DNA of 64,000 bases from an uncultured Roseobacter sp. (GCF_947499265.1 NZ_CANMNK010000002.1:62001-126000), one strand, 5' to 3'; shown: positions 51,960 through 62,203, numbered from the stretch's first letter. Notes: generated from the sequence alone by a model not told the origin. Translations and numbers: made by a program.

Positions 51960-53200
51960 CAGTGCACCGCTTTCTTGCGCCAGGGTTGCGACTTGTACCA
52001 ACCCGCGCCATAGGCCGTCAGGACCAGCACGCCCATGCCCGCGAAGTTGATTGCAACCACGGTCCAGGTATCCCGCCCGATATTGTCCATCACGAAACCA
52101 CTGACGCGCGCGGTGAACATGCTGACGATGAAAACGGCGAGCGATTGTTGGCCAACCTTGAGGATGATCGCCAGAATATTCTGCCAGGTCCGCGCCAGAA
52201 AGCTGGTGCCATGCGCGAGCAATCTTGCGCCTTTGTCTCCTGCGGCAACCCAGCAGAGATAGGCCAGCGCGAGAAAATGCACATAGCGCAGCAGGCCGAA
52301 ATCGGACTTGGTGATCCAGACTTTGTTGGCAATGCGCCAGTCGCGCGCCCATTCAAAACCGAACTCGCGCACACCGATATTGGAGAGCGGAACAATGATC
52401 AGCACAACGGCCATCGCCAGACCGATCAGCATCGGCGTGACGGGCGGCTTGGGCAACCATCCCCGCATGAAGGCAAAGCCGGTGAAGAAGACCAGCTGCC
52501 AGCCGAATGGATTGAAGAACCACTTGCGGTCAGACCAGGGTTCGGCGGGCAGGCCCAGGTGATAATTTTCGAGACCGACCTTCGCCAGCACGAGGTTCTG
52601 CGCAAAGAGCCAGACACCCGCCACAAAGAGCGCCACAAGACCCAGATGGACGCGAGAGAGCGCCATGATCAGCGGCATCATCAGCAGCACAACCATATAC
52701 ATCGGCAGGATGTCGAAATAATTAGGCACATAGGTCAATGTCAGCAGCCCCACGAGCGGCGGTCCCGGCTCGTTAAAGAACTTCCACAGGTTCAGAGAGC
52801 CGATATAGACCTTGTCGTATGCCCCTGTCATGTCGATGGCGGCAAGCAGCGTGGCCACGGCAAAAAACAGCCCAATATGCGCCCAATAGACCTGCCAGAC
52901 GCGGAAGCTGACCCGCGCCGTTCCCAGTCGCCAGCCAACCGTGTCATAGGCCCTGCCGAAGGCAATCGCCGAGGCCATGCCGGAACAGAAAACGAAAATC
53001 TCCGTGGCGTCCGAAAACCCCCAGCGCGCCGGGATCCAGGAGGTAAAGAAATTGCCCGGCGTATGGGCGAACAGAATGATGAACATCGCGATGCCCCGGA
53101 AGAAATCCAGACGCACATCACGTTGCTTTGCCATAGGCGCCGCTTGCGCCGCAGAAGCGGCAGCGGTAGGCGTTATTTGTGTTGGGTCGGCAAGTGTCAT
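51959..53200 (-). CDS. opgC: OpgC-family acyltransferase-like membrane protein
   Basis: 413 aa with about ten helices; OpgC_C family. N-terminal RDVRLDFFRGIAMFIILFAHTPGN contains the family Arg-Gly...His motif. In Rhodobacter and E. coli, OpgC adds succinyl groups to periplasmic glucans at the inner membrane. First gene of the minus-strand OPG operon. Confidence 0.9.
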   Translation of the reverse strand: MTLADPTQITPTAAASAAQAAPMAKQRDVRLDFFRGIAMFIILFAHTPGNFFTSWIPARWGFSDATEIFVFCSGMASAIAFGRAYDTVGWRLGTARVSFRVWQVYWAHIGLFFAVATLLAAIDMTGAYDKVYIGSLNLWKFFNEPGPPLVGLLTLTYVPNYFDILPMYMVVLLMMPLIMALSRVHLGLVALFVAGVWLFAQNLVLAKVGLENYHLGLPAEPWSDRKWFFNPFGWQLVFFTGFAFMRGWLPKPPVTPMLIGLAMAVVLIIVPLSNIGVREFGFEWARDWRIANKVWITKSDFGLLRYVHFLALAYLCWVAAGDKGARLLAHGTSFLARTWQNILAIILKVGQQSLAVFIVSMFTARVSGFVMDNIGRDTWTVVAINFAGMGVLVLTAYGAGWYKSQPWRKKAVH

Positions 53201-53248
53201 GGCCGGTCTTTATGCGTTGTCAAAAGAAATGTCATTATGCGGGGTATG

Positions 53249-54598
53249 CTATTGTGCGGGGATCCGCCGGGCCTCGTGAATGGTGGCCAGACGTGTTGTG
53301 GTAAAACGATCTTCGCGGCCGGCGCGGCGTGCCAGACGGTCCAATATGACCGCCTCAGCCTGTTCGTAACGTCCTGCGCGCAATCCTGCGTCAATCGTGA
53401 TCCGTTCAAAAACGTCGCGCTGGGCATGGCTGCCCCCGATTGTCTGCATGGCCGGTCGCGCAGCGGTCAGATCAGCAAAGGCGGCATCGTAACGCCCTTC
53501 GGCAAAGGCATTCAGGCCGGAGAGCGCGGAGCAACCCGGATCGGCATAGCGCTGCGGTATTTCGCCGGACGTCGCCGCATCCCGCGCGAAACGGCGCGTC
53601 ATGGCCGCCTTGGCGTCCGGGCGGTCTGCGCCGGTCAGGGCCAGCATGTAGTGCAGATCGGCAAAGACGACGCAGCCATCGTCGGTGCGGTTCTGCGCTA
53701 AGTCTGCCAGCTCTTCCCAGCGCGGGCCAACATCCACACCCTCCAGCTCCAGCCGGATCAGCAGCGATGTGGCGTTTGAGATGTCGCGGTAGTCGTCGGT
53801 CTTGTCCGCTCGGATCTGCGCGTCATAAAGGCCCAGGGCGACATCCAGTTGACCACGGTCCATATGCAACAGTGCCTTGTGCCACCAGACGTGATACCGG
53901 AAGTTATTGCAATGATCCCAGGCACTTGTGTGGCTTTCAATCAGGTCTATTCCGAGGTCGGGGCGGGCGGTCATGTCATAGACATGGGTGATGGCATGCA
54001 GACCCCAGGCGTCGTCGGGCGCCAGCAGCAGACCCTCGCGCCCGGCGGCCTCCGCCTGATCATAGGCGCCGGTTTCCTCCAGTGCAAAGGCGTGACACCC
54101 CAAGACATATCCGCGACAGGCATGGTCGTCGCCATGCGCCGCCAGCACCCGTTCGATGGAAGAGCGCATGCCGCTGGCATCCCCCAGAATGAACCGGATG
54201 GCATGGCTAACCTTGGCGGAAAGCGTGTCTTCGGGATGCCGCGTCAATACGCCTTCCATGGCGGCCACCGCTTTCGAGGGGCGCCCCTCCAGCCAATGAT
54301 CCAGCGCGCGGGTCCAGGCGGCCTCCCGGAAAGACAGTGTCGAGTTCGCAGAAGCCTCATGCGCCGCAACCGCCGCCTCTTTGGCGGTCTGAACCATCTC
54401 CGCACGGCCCAGCATCAGCGAAAAGAGCCCGCGTGCCGCGTGCCCCATGGCGAAATCCGGATGGCTGGCCAGCACCGCAGCCAGATGGGTTGGCGTCGCC
54501 GTGCTGTGCGCCAGAAACGCGCGGATCATGCCATTCCAGTGATCCAGCGCTTCGGGATCGGTGAGCGAAACAGGGCAGTTACAAATATCATACATCAT
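53249..54598 (-). CDS. TTC38-like tetratricopeptide repeat protein
   Basis: 449 aa. Repeats of the TPR kind throughout. The block WGLHAITHVYDMTARPDLGIDL, CNNFRYHVWWHKALLHMDRG is characteristic of the TTC38/StaR-like family. Function unknown in bacteria. ATG at 54598 chosen (MMYD) with AAGGCG upstream; the longer open frame lacks a site. Confidence 0.85.
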   Translation of the reverse strand: MMYDICNCPVSLTDPEALDHWNGMIRAFLAHSTATPTHLAAVLASHPDFAMGHAARGLFSLMLGRAEMVQTAKEAAVAAHEASANSTLSFREAAWTRALDHWLEGRPSKAVAAMEGVLTRHPEDTLSAKVSHAIRFILGDASGMRSSIERVLAAHGDDHACRGYVLGCHAFALEETGAYDQAEAAGREGLLLAPDDAWGLHAITHVYDMTARPDLGIDLIESHTSAWDHCNNFRYHVWWHKALLHMDRGQLDVALGLYDAQIRADKTDDYRDISNATSLLIRLELEGVDVGPRWEELADLAQNRTDDGCVVFADLHYMLALTGADRPDAKAAMTRRFARDAATSGEIPQRYADPGCSALSGLNAFAEGRYDAAFADLTAARPAMQTIGGSHAQRDVFERITIDAGLRAGRYEQAEAVILDRLARRAGREDRFTTTRLATIHEARRIPAQ

Positions 54599-54772
54599 TG
54601 AGATGGCGCCTTTATTCTGCGAATTGCACAATTCTTTACCGCAATATCAGCATGCGCGAAGGCTTGGGCGCGTTGTTACACGCCAACGTGAAGGCGCGTG
54701 TTAAGATTCTGCATATGTTTCAGGATTAACGCGCAAAAATCGGCGGAAATAAGCTGATTTTCGTCAGTTGTT

Positions 54773-55978
54773 TCAATCCATCTTTGGCTTGATATCAAAC
54801 ATTTCAAAAACCGTATTCGTATCCTGCCCGAAACGCGGTGGTGGTCGCCGGTATTGCACCGGTGTGCGCGAAAACTTGAGAGGGTTGCCCAGCAGCTCAA
54901 CCGCGCCCTTGGCGGTATCCGGTGTCTCCATCGCGACGACCGTGCCCCGCGCCTGCGCCTGATCGGATTGCAGCGCCTGCGCAACCGTGTGGATCGGACC
55001 GGCTGGCACCTTGACCGCATGGCAGCGCGCCAGCACGTCGGCACAGGATATATCCTTCAAGACGGTAGCGATCCGTTCGGTCAGGTCCACCCGGTTTTCA
55101 ATACGGGCCAGATTGGTGTTAAACTCTGCGCTTTCGGCCAGACCGGTCAGATTGAAGGCATCACAAAACCGCGCGAACTGCGCGTCATTGCCGACCGCGA
55201 GCAGGATATGGCCATCAGCACAGGCAAAGGCATCGTAGGGCACAATGTTGGGGTGGGCGTTGCCACGCCGTTCCGGCAGCTTTCCCGAGGTCAGGAAATT
55301 GGTGCCCTCGTTGATCAGCCAGGCCATCTGCGCGTCAACCAGGCTCAGATCAATGTGCTGGCCTTCGCCGGTTGCATCGCGGTGCCGCAGCGCAGCTAAA
55401 ATGCCGATGGTGGCATACATGCCGCACATGACATCCGCGATGCCGACACCAACTTTCATGGGTGGCCCGTCAGGCGCACCGGTCAGGGACATGATCCCGC
55501 CATAGCCCTGCGCCATCAGGTCGTATCCCGGCTGATCGCGGTTTGGCCCGGTCTGGCCAAAGCCGGAGATCGAGCAATAAACCAGACCGGGGTGTGCTGC
55601 GCGCAGCGTCGTGTGATCCAGCCCGTATTTTTCCAGCCCGCCGGGTTTGTAATTCTCAATCACCACATCGGCGCGCGCCGCCAGATGGCGCAGGGTTTGC
55701 TGGCCCGCTTCGGTGGCCAGATCGACGGAAATGGAAAGCTTGTTGCGATTGGCGGCCATGAAATAGGCGGACAGGTCCGTGGGCGTGCCGTCCTTGCCCT
55801 TGGCGTAGTTTGGCCCCCAACTGCGGGTGTCATCGCCCCCAGTTTTGGGGTTTTCGACCTTGACGACGGTTGCCCCGAGATCCCCCAGCAACTGTGTTGC
55901 CGTTGGCCCGGCCAGAATGCGGCTGAGGTCGAGGACAACCAGCCCGTCCAAGGCCATCGGTGTATCAGAGCCGGCCAT
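54773..55978 (-). CDS. Family III CoA-transferase
   Basis: 401 aa. Formyl-CoA-transferase-like (CaiB/BaiF): LVVLDLSRILAGPTATQLLGDLGA at the N-terminus, then GYDLMAQGYGGIM and KVGVGIADVMCGMYA with the likely catalytic Asp. It moves CoA between carboxylic acids; the acids are unknown. Overlaps the ThDP-enzyme stop by 14 nt. Confidence 0.9.
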   Translation of the reverse strand: MAGSDTPMALDGLVVLDLSRILAGPTATQLLGDLGATVVKVENPKTGGDDTRSWGPNYAKGKDGTPTDLSAYFMAANRNKLSISVDLATEAGQQTLRHLAARADVVIENYKPGGLEKYGLDHTTLRAAHPGLVYCSISGFGQTGPNRDQPGYDLMAQGYGGIMSLTGAPDGPPMKVGVGIADVMCGMYATIGILAALRHRDATGEGQHIDLSLVDAQMAWLINEGTNFLTSGKLPERRGNAHPNIVPYDAFACADGHILLAVGNDAQFARFCDAFNLTGLAESAEFNTNLARIENRVDLTERIATVLKDISCADVLARCHAVKVPAGPIHTVAQALQSDQAQARGTVVAMETPDTAKGAVELLGNPLKFSRTPVQYRRPPPRFGQDTNTVFEMFDIKPKMD

Positions 55979-57587
55979 CGTAAGCTCCGCGCTCGATCAC
56001 GGCGGCAATGACGGTGAAGGTGTCGGCGGTCATGGCGGTTTTCAGCGCCTGTTCCAATCCGTCGCGGCTGGTGACGGTGTGCCCCGCGCCGCCAAAGGCC
56101 ACGCCCATCGCCGCAAAATCGTGTTTTGCAAAATCCACGCCGCGGTTTTTCATCTGCCGCGAACGCTGTTTGAGCTCAATGAGGGAGAGCGACGCATCGA
56201 CAAACACCAAGATGATCGGTTTCAGACCCAATTCCGCCGCAGTGGACAACTCGCCCGCGACCATCAGGAACCCGGCATCGCCGCAAAATCCGATCACCGG
56301 GCGTTCCGGATCGGCCAGCTTGGTGCCCATCGCCAGCGGGATGGCGCAGCCCATCGTGCACAGCGCCGTCGATTGTGTCAGCCCGCGGGGTGCGTAACAT
56401 TCCCAAATCTGGCTGAGCAGAATGCGGTGGGCGCCGCTGTCCACCGTGGCCAGCGTGTCGCGGGGCAGGACTTGGCGGCAGGTATCCATAACGGCGGCGG
56501 GTCCCCAGGTGTCCTCCTTGGGGAAGGCCTCCGCCAGCGCTGCCTTGGTCGCGGCAACCTCGCCCTGCGCCCAGGTCTCTTGCGGGGCGATCCCATCTGA
56601 AATCGCCTGCAGGCTTGCCGCGCAATCGGCGATAAAGTTCAAGCTGGATTGATGCATATAGTGGTGGTTCGGCTCGGCGGTGATGTCGATCACGCGCTGC
56701 GTTGTCGGATCCCAGATATCGCGCCAGCCCACCCGCATTTCAATCGGGTCGTAGCCTACGCACAGGATCAGGTCCGCCTTTTCGATCAGGGGCAGGAGGT
56801 GGCGATCGGCGAGCGGTGAGAGCCCAGCCCCTCCAAGCGCCAGCGCATGGTCTTCGGGCAGCAGACCCTTGGCCTTGTAGGTCGTGACCACGGGCACGTT
56901 GTAGGTTTCGGCAAAATTCGCAATCGCCGCCTCGGCGCCTTCCACCATGGCATCCAGACCGACGACCATGACCGGGCGGCGGGCCTGCGCCAGCCAGCTG
57001 CGTGCCGTTTCCAGGTCCGTGCCGGAAGGGGCCACCGGGGAGGCTTTGACCCGCCTTGCCGGCGCCTCGGCGGGCACCTGCGCATCGGCCACGGTGATCG
57101 GCACATCGATATGCACCGGACCAGGACGGCCTTCGGTGGCGATGGCCACGGCCTTGTCGGCGATCACATGCGCGGCACCGGGCACCAGCGAGAAGCTCGC
57201 CTTGGTGATGGGGCGGAAAACGGCCTGCTGGTCCAGCACCTGATGGGTGTAGGTCTGCGCCTCATCCGCATCCACGGCACCGGCCAGAACGATCATCGGC
57301 ACGCGGTCCTGATGGGCATTGGCCACCGCATTCACCCCGTTCAGCGCGCCGGGGCCGACGGTGGCCACCAGAATACCGGGCGCACCCGTACGGTGATAGG
57401 CCCCTTCGGCCATGAAGGCCGCGGCGTTTTCATGTTTGGCGAGGATGAACCGGATTCCCGCGTCTTCGAGCGCATCGACCAGGGTCAGAACCTCGCCGCC
57501 GGGCATGCCAAAGGCATAGCGGCACCCTTCGGCATAGAGGCGGCGCGCCACGGCATCCGCCGCTCTGATGGTTGATGATGGTGCCAA
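55965..57587 (-). CDS. Thiamine-diphosphate-dependent enzyme (acetolactate-synthase-like)
   Basis: 540 aa. Three-domain ThDP fold: N-terminal FGMPGGEVLTL and catalytic E53 in AKHENAAAFMAEG, a middle domain, and a C-terminal ThDP site reading GFCGDAGFL followed by VDASLSL. The canonical GDG...N(N) has become GDA...D, so metal/cofactor binding may be altered. Alternatives within the family: oxalyl-CoA decarboxylase (given the CoA-transferase partner), sulfopyruvate or indolepyruvate type. TTG start at 57587 follows GGAGGGG. Confidence 0.85.
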   Translation of the reverse strand: MAPSSTIRAADAVARRLYAEGCRYAFGMPGGEVLTLVDALEDAGIRFILAKHENAAAFMAEGAYHRTGAPGILVATVGPGALNGVNAVANAHQDRVPMIVLAGAVDADEAQTYTHQVLDQQAVFRPITKASFSLVPGAAHVIADKAVAIATEGRPGPVHIDVPITVADAQVPAEAPARRVKASPVAPSGTDLETARSWLAQARRPVMVVGLDAMVEGAEAAIANFAETYNVPVVTTYKAKGLLPEDHALALGGAGLSPLADRHLLPLIEKADLILCVGYDPIEMRVGWRDIWDPTTQRVIDITAEPNHHYMHQSSLNFIADCAASLQAISDGIAPQETWAQGEVAATKAALAEAFPKEDTWGPAAVMDTCRQVLPRDTLATVDSGAHRILLSQIWECYAPRGLTQSTALCTMGCAIPLAMGTKLADPERPVIGFCGDAGFLMVAGELSTAAELGLKPIILVFVDASLSLIELKQRSRQMKNRGVDFAKHDFAAMGVAFGGAGHTVTSRDGLEQALKTAMTADTFTVIAAVIERGAYDGRL

Positions 57588-57683
57588 GTCCCGCCCCTCC
57601 GGTCATAAAGTTCGCCCGCATGGTCATACCCGAAGCAGATCGCAGTGCAATTCACCATTGTGTTCAAAGTGTTTCAGCGCACC

Positions 57684-57713
57684 AAAAAACCCGAACCACA
57701 GCGGCCCGGGCTT
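57684..57713 (-). terminator. Terminator of gcrA
   Basis: Read on the minus strand: AAGCCCG, a 12-nt loop, then CGGGTTTTTT. Stem of seven pairs including one G-T, directly followed by Ts. Lies about 30 nt after the gcrA stop. Confidence 0.65.
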
Positions 57714-57742
57714 TCACGTGCTGTTGCTGCGCGGGTCGCGGT

Positions 57743-58309
57743 TCAGCGGCGGCGATCGCGGCGGGATGACATCGGCTGGAATGCGACGCCAACATGCGCC
57801 TCGCAATAGGGCTTGCCCTGCTGTACGGGCAGGCCGCAGAACCAGAAGTCTTCTGTTGCCGGATCGCCGACAGGCCATTTGCAGGTCCGCTCGGTCAACT
57901 CCATAAGCGAGAGCTTTTTCGCCTTTTTCTCGATTTCGGAGACTTTGGCCAAGGCTTCCGGGCTGATCTCATTGGCCGAAGGTTGTGGCGGCAGCGGCTG
58001 CCCTGCTGGAATAATCTGTTTGCGCGCGGGCAGGGGGCGCGGGGCTGGCTCCGCCTCCGTCTTGGCTGCGGGTTCAGCAGGTTTGGGTGCCGGTTTTGGC
58101 TTTGCCTCGGCCTTGGGGGCGGGTTTCGCCTTGGCTTCGGGCTTGGCCGTCGCCGAGGCCGTTGCCCGGTTGGACAGGCCCAGGCGATGTACCTTGCCGA
58201 TCACAGCGTTCCGGGTCACGCCCCCCAGCTCTTTGGCGATCTGGCTGGCGGATTGGCCTTCGCCCCACATCTTTTTGAGCATTTCCACGCGATCGTCAGT
58301 CCAGGACAT
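57743..58309 (-). CDS. gcrA: GcrA cell-cycle transcription factor
   Basis: 188 aa. N-terminal DNA-binding helices SWTDDRVEMLKKMWGEGQSASQIA (in part) and NAVIGKVHRLGLSNR; a Pro/Ala/Lys-rich linker (about 50-95); C-terminal sigma-70-interacting domain with RTCKWPVGDP and CGLPVQQGKPYCEAH. GcrA recruits sigma70 RNA polymerase to promoters with CcrM-methylated GANTC in Caulobacter. I found no GANTC in the 110 bp just upstream of its start. Confidence 0.95.
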   Translation of the reverse strand: MSWTDDRVEMLKKMWGEGQSASQIAKELGGVTRNAVIGKVHRLGLSNRATASATAKPEAKAKPAPKAEAKPKPAPKPAEPAAKTEAEPAPRPLPARKQIIPAGQPLPPQPSANEISPEALAKVSEIEKKAKKLSLMELTERTCKWPVGDPATEDFWFCGLPVQQGKPYCEAHVGVAFQPMSSRRDRRR

Positions 58310-58326
58310 CAGCCATTCCCTAATTT

Positions 58327-58355
58327 AAAAGCGGTCCTGCTGTATGCGGACCGCT
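58327..58355 (-). terminator. Terminator-like hairpin just upstream of gcrA
   Basis: On the minus strand AGCGGTCC and GGACCGCT form a perfect 8-bp stem with a 10-nt loop, followed by TTTAAAT. It lies 66 nt after the EamA-gene stop and ends 18 nt before the gcrA ATG. Confidence 0.6.
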
Positions 58356-58420
58356 CTGTCAGTGTCGTCAGCGCCCTATTTTAATCACTGAGGGCGGAGT
58401 TACAAGCGGTGAACGCAGCG

Positions 58421-59323
58421 TTACACCCTTGAGTTTTGCGCGCGCTGTCGTGCCTTGGCCTCGCGCCAGGCCAACAGGATGCCGCCCGACAGGATGATCC
58501 CGCCCCCGGTCAAGGTAATCCAATCCGGGATTTGGCCAAAGAACGCAATGTCATAGAGTGTCGCGAAGAGCAGGGTGCCATAGCTGAAGGGCGCAATAAA
58601 ACTCGCATCCGCCCGGGCCATGGCGTTGACAAAGCAGGCCTGGGCCAGTGCCATGCACACCCCCAGGGCGATCAGCACACCCCATTGTGCCGCTGTGGGC
58701 ACCTGCCAAACGCCGATCACCGCCAATGAGGCAATGATCACGCCCAAGAAGTTGTTGATCAGCAAAACCTGAACAGGCGCTTCCCGACCGGACAGCTTTT
58801 TGATGAAAATCAGCTCGAATCCCATGATCAATGCTGCAGCGAGGGCCAAAAGGCTGGCGATTTGAAAGCTTTCGGGGGTGGGGCGCAGCAGGATCATCGC
58901 ACCGGCAAAGGCAATGGCCGCAGCGGACCAGCGGATCGGCCCCACTTTTTCGCGCAGCAGCGGGATCGCGAGGATCATGGCGAAGACCGGGTTGAGAAAA
59001 ACGATTGCCGTGGCATCCGCAAGCGGGATGAACGCCACCGAAGCAAACATCAGCGTGACCCCGCCCCAGCCAAAGAAAGTGCGCGCAAAGTGCAGGGCCC
59101 AGTTGGGTCGCGTGAATTGCGGCCGCATGATCGCAACGGCGCTGGAAATCGCCAGAAAAGCAAAGACGAAACGCCCATGGCTGACCTGCAGCGGGTGCAG
59201 GGGTGCGCCAAGCGTGTCGCCTCCCAACGCCTTGGCAAAGAGCGTGGTGCCCGCGATGAACGCGGTTGCTGCGCCCATCAACAGGACAGCGAGGCCGGGG
59301 TTGGTCGTCTTGGGCTGGAACAT
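58421..59323 (-). CDS. EamA/DMT-superfamily transporter
   Basis: 300 aa with ten helices in two EamA repeats (for example ATAIVFLNPVFAMILAIPLL in the first half, SYGTLLFATLYDIAFFGQIPD in part in the second). Such permeases export amino acids, nucleotides or metabolites. ATG at 59323 (MFQPKTT) gives the first helix at residue 11; starts at 59353 and 59359 are possible but lack a ribosome binding site. Confidence 0.85.
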   Translation of the reverse strand: MFQPKTTNPGLAVLLMGAATAFIAGTTLFAKALGGDTLGAPLHPLQVSHGRFVFAFLAISSAVAIMRPQFTRPNWALHFARTFFGWGGVTLMFASVAFIPLADATAIVFLNPVFAMILAIPLLREKVGPIRWSAAAIAFAGAMILLRPTPESFQIASLLALAAALIMGFELIFIKKLSGREAPVQVLLINNFLGVIIASLAVIGVWQVPTAAQWGVLIALGVCMALAQACFVNAMARADASFIAPFSYGTLLFATLYDIAFFGQIPDWITLTGGGIILSGGILLAWREAKARQRAQNSRV

Positions 59324-59579
59324 GATCGTCGCTATGCGCCCGAAACGCGCCATGGGCAAGGGCGGAAAAACGGCTTTGCAAATGGCAGGTCATGCGGTAA
59401 ATGAGCCTCATGATCACAGCATCACATACTTCTATCCGACGACGCGCTTGCGCCTGACCCCGCTGCCGTGATCCCGCGCCTATGGGCGCATAAAATCCTC
59501 AACTTAAAATATTGACCTGTCTGCCTGCCTCATGCACGTTCCGTGTTCTTGCAGCAGACCCTCTGAGAAGGAAGATCCG

Positions 59580-60755
59580 ATGATCCCGACCCTCCTGCCG
59601 ACCTATGCCCGTGCTCCGCTCAGCTTTGAAAAAGGCGAAGGCGCTTGGCTGATCGAGGCGGATGGTCGACGTTTTCTGGATCTGGGTGCCGGTATCGCGG
59701 TGAATGCCCTGGGTCATGCGCATCCTGCGCTGGTGCAGGCGCTGACGGATCAGGCGGGCGCGATCTGGCATACCTCAAATCTCTATCAAATTCCCAAACA
59801 GCAGGAACTGGCGGACAAGCTGACGGCGCATAGCTTTGCCGATACGGTGTTTTTCACCAACTCCGGGACTGAGGCTTGCGAATTGGCCGTCAAAATGGCG
59901 CGCAAGTATTGGTACGAGAAAGGCGCGCCTGAAAAGACTGACATCATCACCTTTTCGGGGTCTTTCCACGGCAGATCCTCCGCCGGTATCGCGGCTGCGG
60001 GATCGGAAAAGATGACCAAGGGGTTCGGGCCGCTGCTGCCCGGTTTCGTGCATCTGGAATTCGGCGATCACGACGCGTTGACGGCGGCGATTACCGAGAC
60101 AACGGGCGCGATCCTGATCGAGCCGGTTCAGGGCGAGGGCGGCATTCGCCCGGTGCCGGATCAATGTCTGAAAGGGCTGCGGGATCTCTGTGATGAACAT
60201 GGGCTGCTGCTGATCTTTGACGAAGTGCAATGCGGTGTTGCCAGAACCGGCAAGCTTTTTGCGCATGAATGGTCCGGGATTACGCCCGACATCATGATGG
60301 TCGCCAAGGGTATCGGGGGAGGCTTTCCCATCGGCGCGGTGCTGGCGACCGAGGAGGCGGCGAGCGGTATGACGCTGGGCACGCATGGATCGACCTATGG
60401 CGGTAACCCCCTGGGCTGTGCCGTTGGCTGCGCGGTGCTGGATCATGTGACCACGCCGGGGTTTCTGGACGATGTCAATCGCAAGGCCGGGCTGATGCGG
60501 CAAAAGCTTGAAGGGCTGGTGGCATCGCATCCGGATGTGTTTGAAACGGTGCGCGGATCGGGCCTCATGCTCGGCATCAAATGCAAGGCGACCAATGCCG
60601 ATGTGGTGCAGGCAGGCTATGACCAACTGGTGTTGACCATTCCTGCCGCTGATAATGTGATCCGCCTGTTGCCGCCGCTCACCATCGAAGACGCGGAAAT
60701 AGCGCAGGCCATTGACCGTCTGGACGCGGCCGCAACCGCGCTCAGCGCGGCCTGA
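59580..60755 (+). CDS. argD: Acetylornithine aminotransferase ArgD
   Basis: 391 aa. PLP class III aminotransferase converting N-acetylglutamate semialdehyde to N-acetylornithine in arginine synthesis. [43 protein letters not shown] and the PLP-lysine motif [13 protein letters not shown] are present. ATG at 59580 has GAAGGAAG upstream. Followed by argF after 56 nt, the usual order. Confidence 0.95.
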   Translation: MIPTLLPTYARAPLSFEKGEGAWLIEADGRRFLDLGAGIAVNALGHAHPALVQALTDQAGAIWHTSNLYQIPKQQELADKLTAHSFADTVFFTNSGTEACELAVKMARKYWYEKGAPEKTDIITFSGSFHGRSSAGIAAAGSEKMTKGFGPLLPGFVHLEFGDHDALTAAITETTGAILIEPVQGEGGIRPVPDQCLKGLRDLCDEHGLLLIFDEVQCGVARTGKLFAHEWSGITPDIMMVAKGIGGGFPIGAVLATEEAASGMTLGTHGSTYGGNPLGCAVGCAVLDHVTTPGFLDDVNRKAGLMRQKLEGLVASHPDVFETVRGSGLMLGIKCKATNADVVQAGYDQLVLTIPAADNVIRLLPPLTIEDAEIAQAIDRLDAAATALSAA

Positions 60756-60811
60756 TTGTTTCTTTTGGGGCCAAAGACCTCTCGTGCCACATCTTTTTTG
60801 AGTTGAACACC

Positions 60812-61738
60812 ATGAACCATTTTCTCGACATTCATCTGACCGATACCGCCGACCTGCGGCGGATCATCGATACGGCGGCGGATATGAAATCCGCGCGTCT
60901 TGGTCAGCCACGGGGCGCTTTGGACGCGGATCAACCGCTCAAGAACCGAATGGTGGCGCTGATCTTCGAAAAGCCATCCACGCGGACCCGCGTATCCTTT
61001 GACGTTGGCGTGCGCCAGATGGGCGGGCAGACCATGGTGCTGTCGGGCAACGACATGCAGCTGGGGCACGGCGAGACCATCGCCGATACCGCCCGCGTTT
61101 TGAGCCGCTATGTCGATCTAATCATGATCCGGACCTTCGATGAGGCGGTGCTGACCGAAATGGCGGAGTTTGCCACCGTGCCGGTCATCAATGGCCTAAC
61201 GGATCGGACACACCCCTGCCAGATCATGGCGGATGTGCTGACGTTCGAGGAGCATCGCGGCCCGATCAAGGGCAAGAAAGTCGTCTGGTCCGGGGATGGC
61301 AACAATGTCTGCGCGTCGTTCCTGCATGCCGCTGGGCAGTTCGGCTTTGATCTGACCTTTACCGGGCCGCCGACCCTGGACCCGGAGCAGGAATTCGTTG
61401 ATCTGGCGCGGTCCAAGGGAGCGAAAATCGAGATTGTGCGTGATCCTGCCAAGGCGGTGCAGGGGGCCGATCTGGTTGTGACAGACACCTGGGTCTCCAT
61501 GCATGATGCACAATCCGCGCGCGAACGACGGCATAACCAGTTGCGGCCCTACCGGGTGGATGCCGAACTGATGGCCCAGGCAAAACCGGATGCCTTGTTC
61601 ATGCACTGCCTGCCCGCGCATCGCGATGATGAGGCGACATCAGAAGTGATGGACGGGCCGCATTCGGTCATTTTTGATGAGGCGGAAAACCGGCTGCATG
61701 CGCAAAAGGCAATCTTGCGCTGGTGTCTGGAAGTCTGA
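60812..61738 (+). CDS. argF: Ornithine carbamoyltransferase ArgF
   Basis: 308 aa. Carbamoyl-phosphate loop [11 protein letters not shown] (STRTR), HPCQIMAD, ornithine-binding region DTWVSM and the C-terminal FMHCLPAHR motif. Second step after acetylornithine deacetylation; the gene pair with argD supports the call. ATG at 60812; ribosome binding site is weak. Converges with the NUDIX gene. Confidence 0.96.
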   Translation: MNHFLDIHLTDTADLRRIIDTAADMKSARLGQPRGALDADQPLKNRMVALIFEKPSTRTRVSFDVGVRQMGGQTMVLSGNDMQLGHGETIADTARVLSRYVDLIMIRTFDEAVLTEMAEFATVPVINGLTDRTHPCQIMADVLTFEEHRGPIKGKKVVWSGDGNNVCASFLHAAGQFGFDLTFTGPPTLDPEQEFVDLARSKGAKIEIVRDPAKAVQGADLVVTDTWVSMHDAQSARERRHNQLRPYRVDAELMAQAKPDALFMHCLPAHRDDEATSEVMDGPHSVIFDEAENRLHAQKAILRWCLEV

Positions 61739-61744
61739 CCCGGG

Positions 61745-62203
61745 TTAAAAGTCGCGCAGGATGGCCTTGAGTTCTGGTTCGCGCACGCGTGCGGCGGCTT
61801 CATCCGGTGTGAACCAGCGCCGTTCCCTTTGGTGATCCTCGGGGTAGCTTTCCGCGAGGGTTTCGACCTCGGCCAGATAAACCTGCGCTTTGACCGGCGT
61901 GACTTCCCCGCTATCGCCCAATTTGTCGTAGTCGTAATGCCCAACCGGGTCCGCCTCGACCTCCGCGGATTTAACACCCGCTTCTTCCCAGGCTTCCTGC
62001 AGGGCGGCGTCAGGATCATCCAATCCTTTGATCGGCCAACCCTTGGGCACGATCCACCGTCCGGTACCACGGCTGGTCACAAGCAGCACTTTCTTGCCCT
62101 TTTTCGTTTCACGAAAGCACAAGGCGGCAACCTGTCGTTCTCGGGCGGGTCCGGTGAAAACGCGCATGGCATTTTCGAGTGTTGTTTTAACGATATTGAT
62201 CAT
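61745..62203 (-). CDS. NUDIX hydrolase
   Basis: 152 aa. NUDIX box reads as GLDDPDAALQEAWEEAGV, close to GX5EX7REUXEEXGU but with the first Glu replaced by Asp and R-E by Q-E. WIVPKGWPIKG precedes it, as in diadenosine/diphosphoinositol-polyphosphate hydrolases. Substrate unknown. Confidence 0.88.
   Translation of the reverse strand: MINIVKTTLENAMRVFTGPARERQVAALCFRETKKGKKVLLVTSRGTGRWIVPKGWPIKGLDDPDAALQEAWEEAGVKSAEVEADPVGHYDYDKLGDSGEVTPVKAQVYLAEVETLAESYPEDHQRERRWFTPDEAAARVREPELKAILRDF

Noticed and set aside
54678-54701. ACACG...CGTGT stem upstream of the TPR gene
   Set aside because: Bulged and without T-tract; too weak to call as a terminator or operator.
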